The position numbers were made by a program, and so were the translations under genes. Shown here one piece after another: positions 63,339 through 64,000 of a DNA stretch of 64,000 nt. The DNA lies in contig CAYSUS010000021.1 of the NCBI GenBank assembly GCA_964434165.1, positions 19,578 to 83,577 on the forward strand. Direction: 5' to 3'. A model generated the notes under the pieces. It was not told where the DNA came from. It searched no databases and saw only the letters and a list, made by a program, of their open reading frames with translations. How positions within the stretch are numbered: the first letter of the stretch is position 1; every line of letters starts with the position of its first letter. The stretch is from CAYSUS01 sp964434165. Lineage in GTDB: Bacteria; Planctomycetota; Planctomycetia; Pirellulales; Thermoguttaceae.

Positions 63339-63483
63339 CACGGGCATCCTGCCCATGGACCTTACGTAGCACGGGCATCTTGCCCGTGGACCTTGCGTAG
63401 CACGGGCATCCTGCCCGTGGACCTTGCGTAGCACGGGCATCTTGCCCGTGGACATGAATACATGGGCGGGACGCCCATGCTAC
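63335..63483. repeat. 31-bp hairpin array, four units plus inverted unit
   Basis: Four units, starting 63335, 63366, 63397 and 63428 (period 31 bp), each with CACGGGCAtctTGCCCGTG-type stem (8 bp, 3-nt loop) and GGACCTTRC linker; then an inverted ATGGGCGGGACGCCCATGCTAC. It begins at the stop codon of sulfatase 2 and ends 20 nt before the next sulfatase. The pattern matches the array at 61582. Confidence 0.9.
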
Positions 63484-63502
63484 GAAACACAGAATTGAGA
63501 GG

Positions 63503-64000
63503 ATGGCTATGAGTCGGGAGATGACGCGACGGGAGATGATCAGGCTGGTTGGCATGGGTGCGGCAGGTGCCGTGTTGTCGAAGGGTGCGGCATTTGCGGG
63601 TGAGAAGAAAAGTCGCAAACCGAACTTCGTGATCGTCTTCTGTGACGACCTGGGCTACGGCGACCTCGGATGCTACGGGCATCCGACGATTCGCACGCCG
63701 AACCTCGACCGGATGGCGGCCGAGGGGCAGAAATGGACGAACTTCTACGTCGGAGCGTCGGTCTGCACGCCGAGCCGGGCCGCCCTGCTGACCGGTCGCC
63801 TGCCGATCCGCAGCGGGATGTGCAGCGATCGACGGCGGGTGCTCTTCCCCGATTCGGCCAAGGGGCTGCCCGAGAGCGAGGTCACGCTGGCCGAAGGGCT
63901 CAGGACGCAGGGCTACGCCACCGCCTGCATCGGCAAGTGGCACCTGGGGCACCACAAGCCGTTCATGCCGCGGCGGCAGGGCTTCGACTTCTTCTTCGGC
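63503..64000 (+). CDS. Sulfatase 3, N-terminal part, cut by window edge
   Basis: The first 166 codons of another S1 sulfatase that continues beyond the window. Tat-like signal (MTRREMIRLVGMGAAGAV), metal site FCDDLGYGDLGCYGHPTIRTP, formylglycine motif VCTPSRAALLTGRLP, IGKWHLGHH. It is of an arylsulfatase A-like type and is less similar to the two preceding sulfatases than they are to each other. Start ATG 63503 or 63509. Confidence 0.93.
   Translation, partial: MAMSREMTRREMIRLVGMGAAGAVLSKGAAFAGEKKSRKPNFVIVFCDDLGYGDLGCYGHPTIRTPNLDRMAAEGQKWTNFYVGASVCTPSRAALLTGRLPIRSGMCSDRRRVLFPDSAKGLPESEVTLAEGLRTQGYATACIGKWHLGHHKPFMPRRQGFDFFFG

Noticed and set aside
63335..63483. Tandem 31-bp repeats as a CRISPR array
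   Set aside because: The repeated unit includes the whole period; there are no unique spacers, and each unit is a hairpin with a linker that is also repeated.

Overview
This 64 kb window is GC-rich, densely coding DNA from a planctomycete, probably an environmental or MAG-type lineage. The lineage call rests on two DUF1559 pseudopilin-like proteins, a PEP-CTERM protein, an ECF sigma factor next to a very large Ser/Thr kinase, a DUF6807 (PmoA-like) protein, three clustered sulfatases, and intergenic hairpin repeats of the GTAGCACGGGCATC type. No rRNA, tRNA or CRISPR was seen.

Layout. 0-5 kb: an encapsulin nanocompartment operon (encapsulated ferritin plus shell) lies beside one intact and one degenerate sigma-54 activator, with an M50 protease and a cysteine-poor HesB/IscA-fold protein. 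5-13 kb: two CHAD proteins, a DIPP-like Nudix hydrolase, a GT4 glycosyltransferase, a decayed RAYT transposon, a class I amidotransferase and two overlapping RNA methyltransferase genes. 13-19 kb: the 2-oxoglutarate dehydrogenase operon (sucA-sucB-lpdA). 19-25 kb: a WbpM-like nucleotide-sugar dehydratase/epimerase, an NtrB/NtrC-type two-component pair whose regulator seems to start at an AUC codon, and lexA with a putative self-operator. 25-34 kb: a small lipoprotein, DUF6807, a CorC/HlyC-type membrane protein, a metallophosphoesterase, a dual-GGDEF protein, and a hybrid kinase whose H-box His is Glu. 34-38 kb: the ECF sigma factor and a kinase fusing zinc-finger, J-like, kinase, TM, DOMON-like and NTF2-like parts. 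38-46 kb: PEP-CTERM and DUF1559 proteins and a three-gene peptide-modification-like operon (N-formylglutamate amidohydrolase, DUF1704/MATCAP-like, ATP-grasp). 46-51.6 kb: sulfotransferase, a DNA methyltransferase/GIY-YIG fusion, and a large secreted glycosidase-like protein. 51.6-57.3 kb: a replication cluster gyrB-dciA-dnaN-dnaA, all on the minus strand, with a likely oriC between dnaN and dnaA. 57.5-64 kb: arsenate reductase, an esterase and three sulfatases for sulfated-glycan use.

The window also carries several dispersed intergenic palindrome families. The clearest is a 33-bp double palindrome (GACTTCCGAAGTC, 5-nt loop, mirrored arm), present five times, four of them between convergent gene ends. 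Other families are RAYT-related hairpins, 31-bp CACGGGCAtctTGCCCGTG arrays between the sulfatase genes, and 24-bp and 27-bp inverted repeats.

Most worth following up: the encapsulin locus with its paired regulators, the amidohydrolase/DUF1704/ATP-grasp operon, the methyltransferase/GIY-YIG fusion, the CHAD/Nudix polyphosphate neighbourhood, and the candidate oriC.
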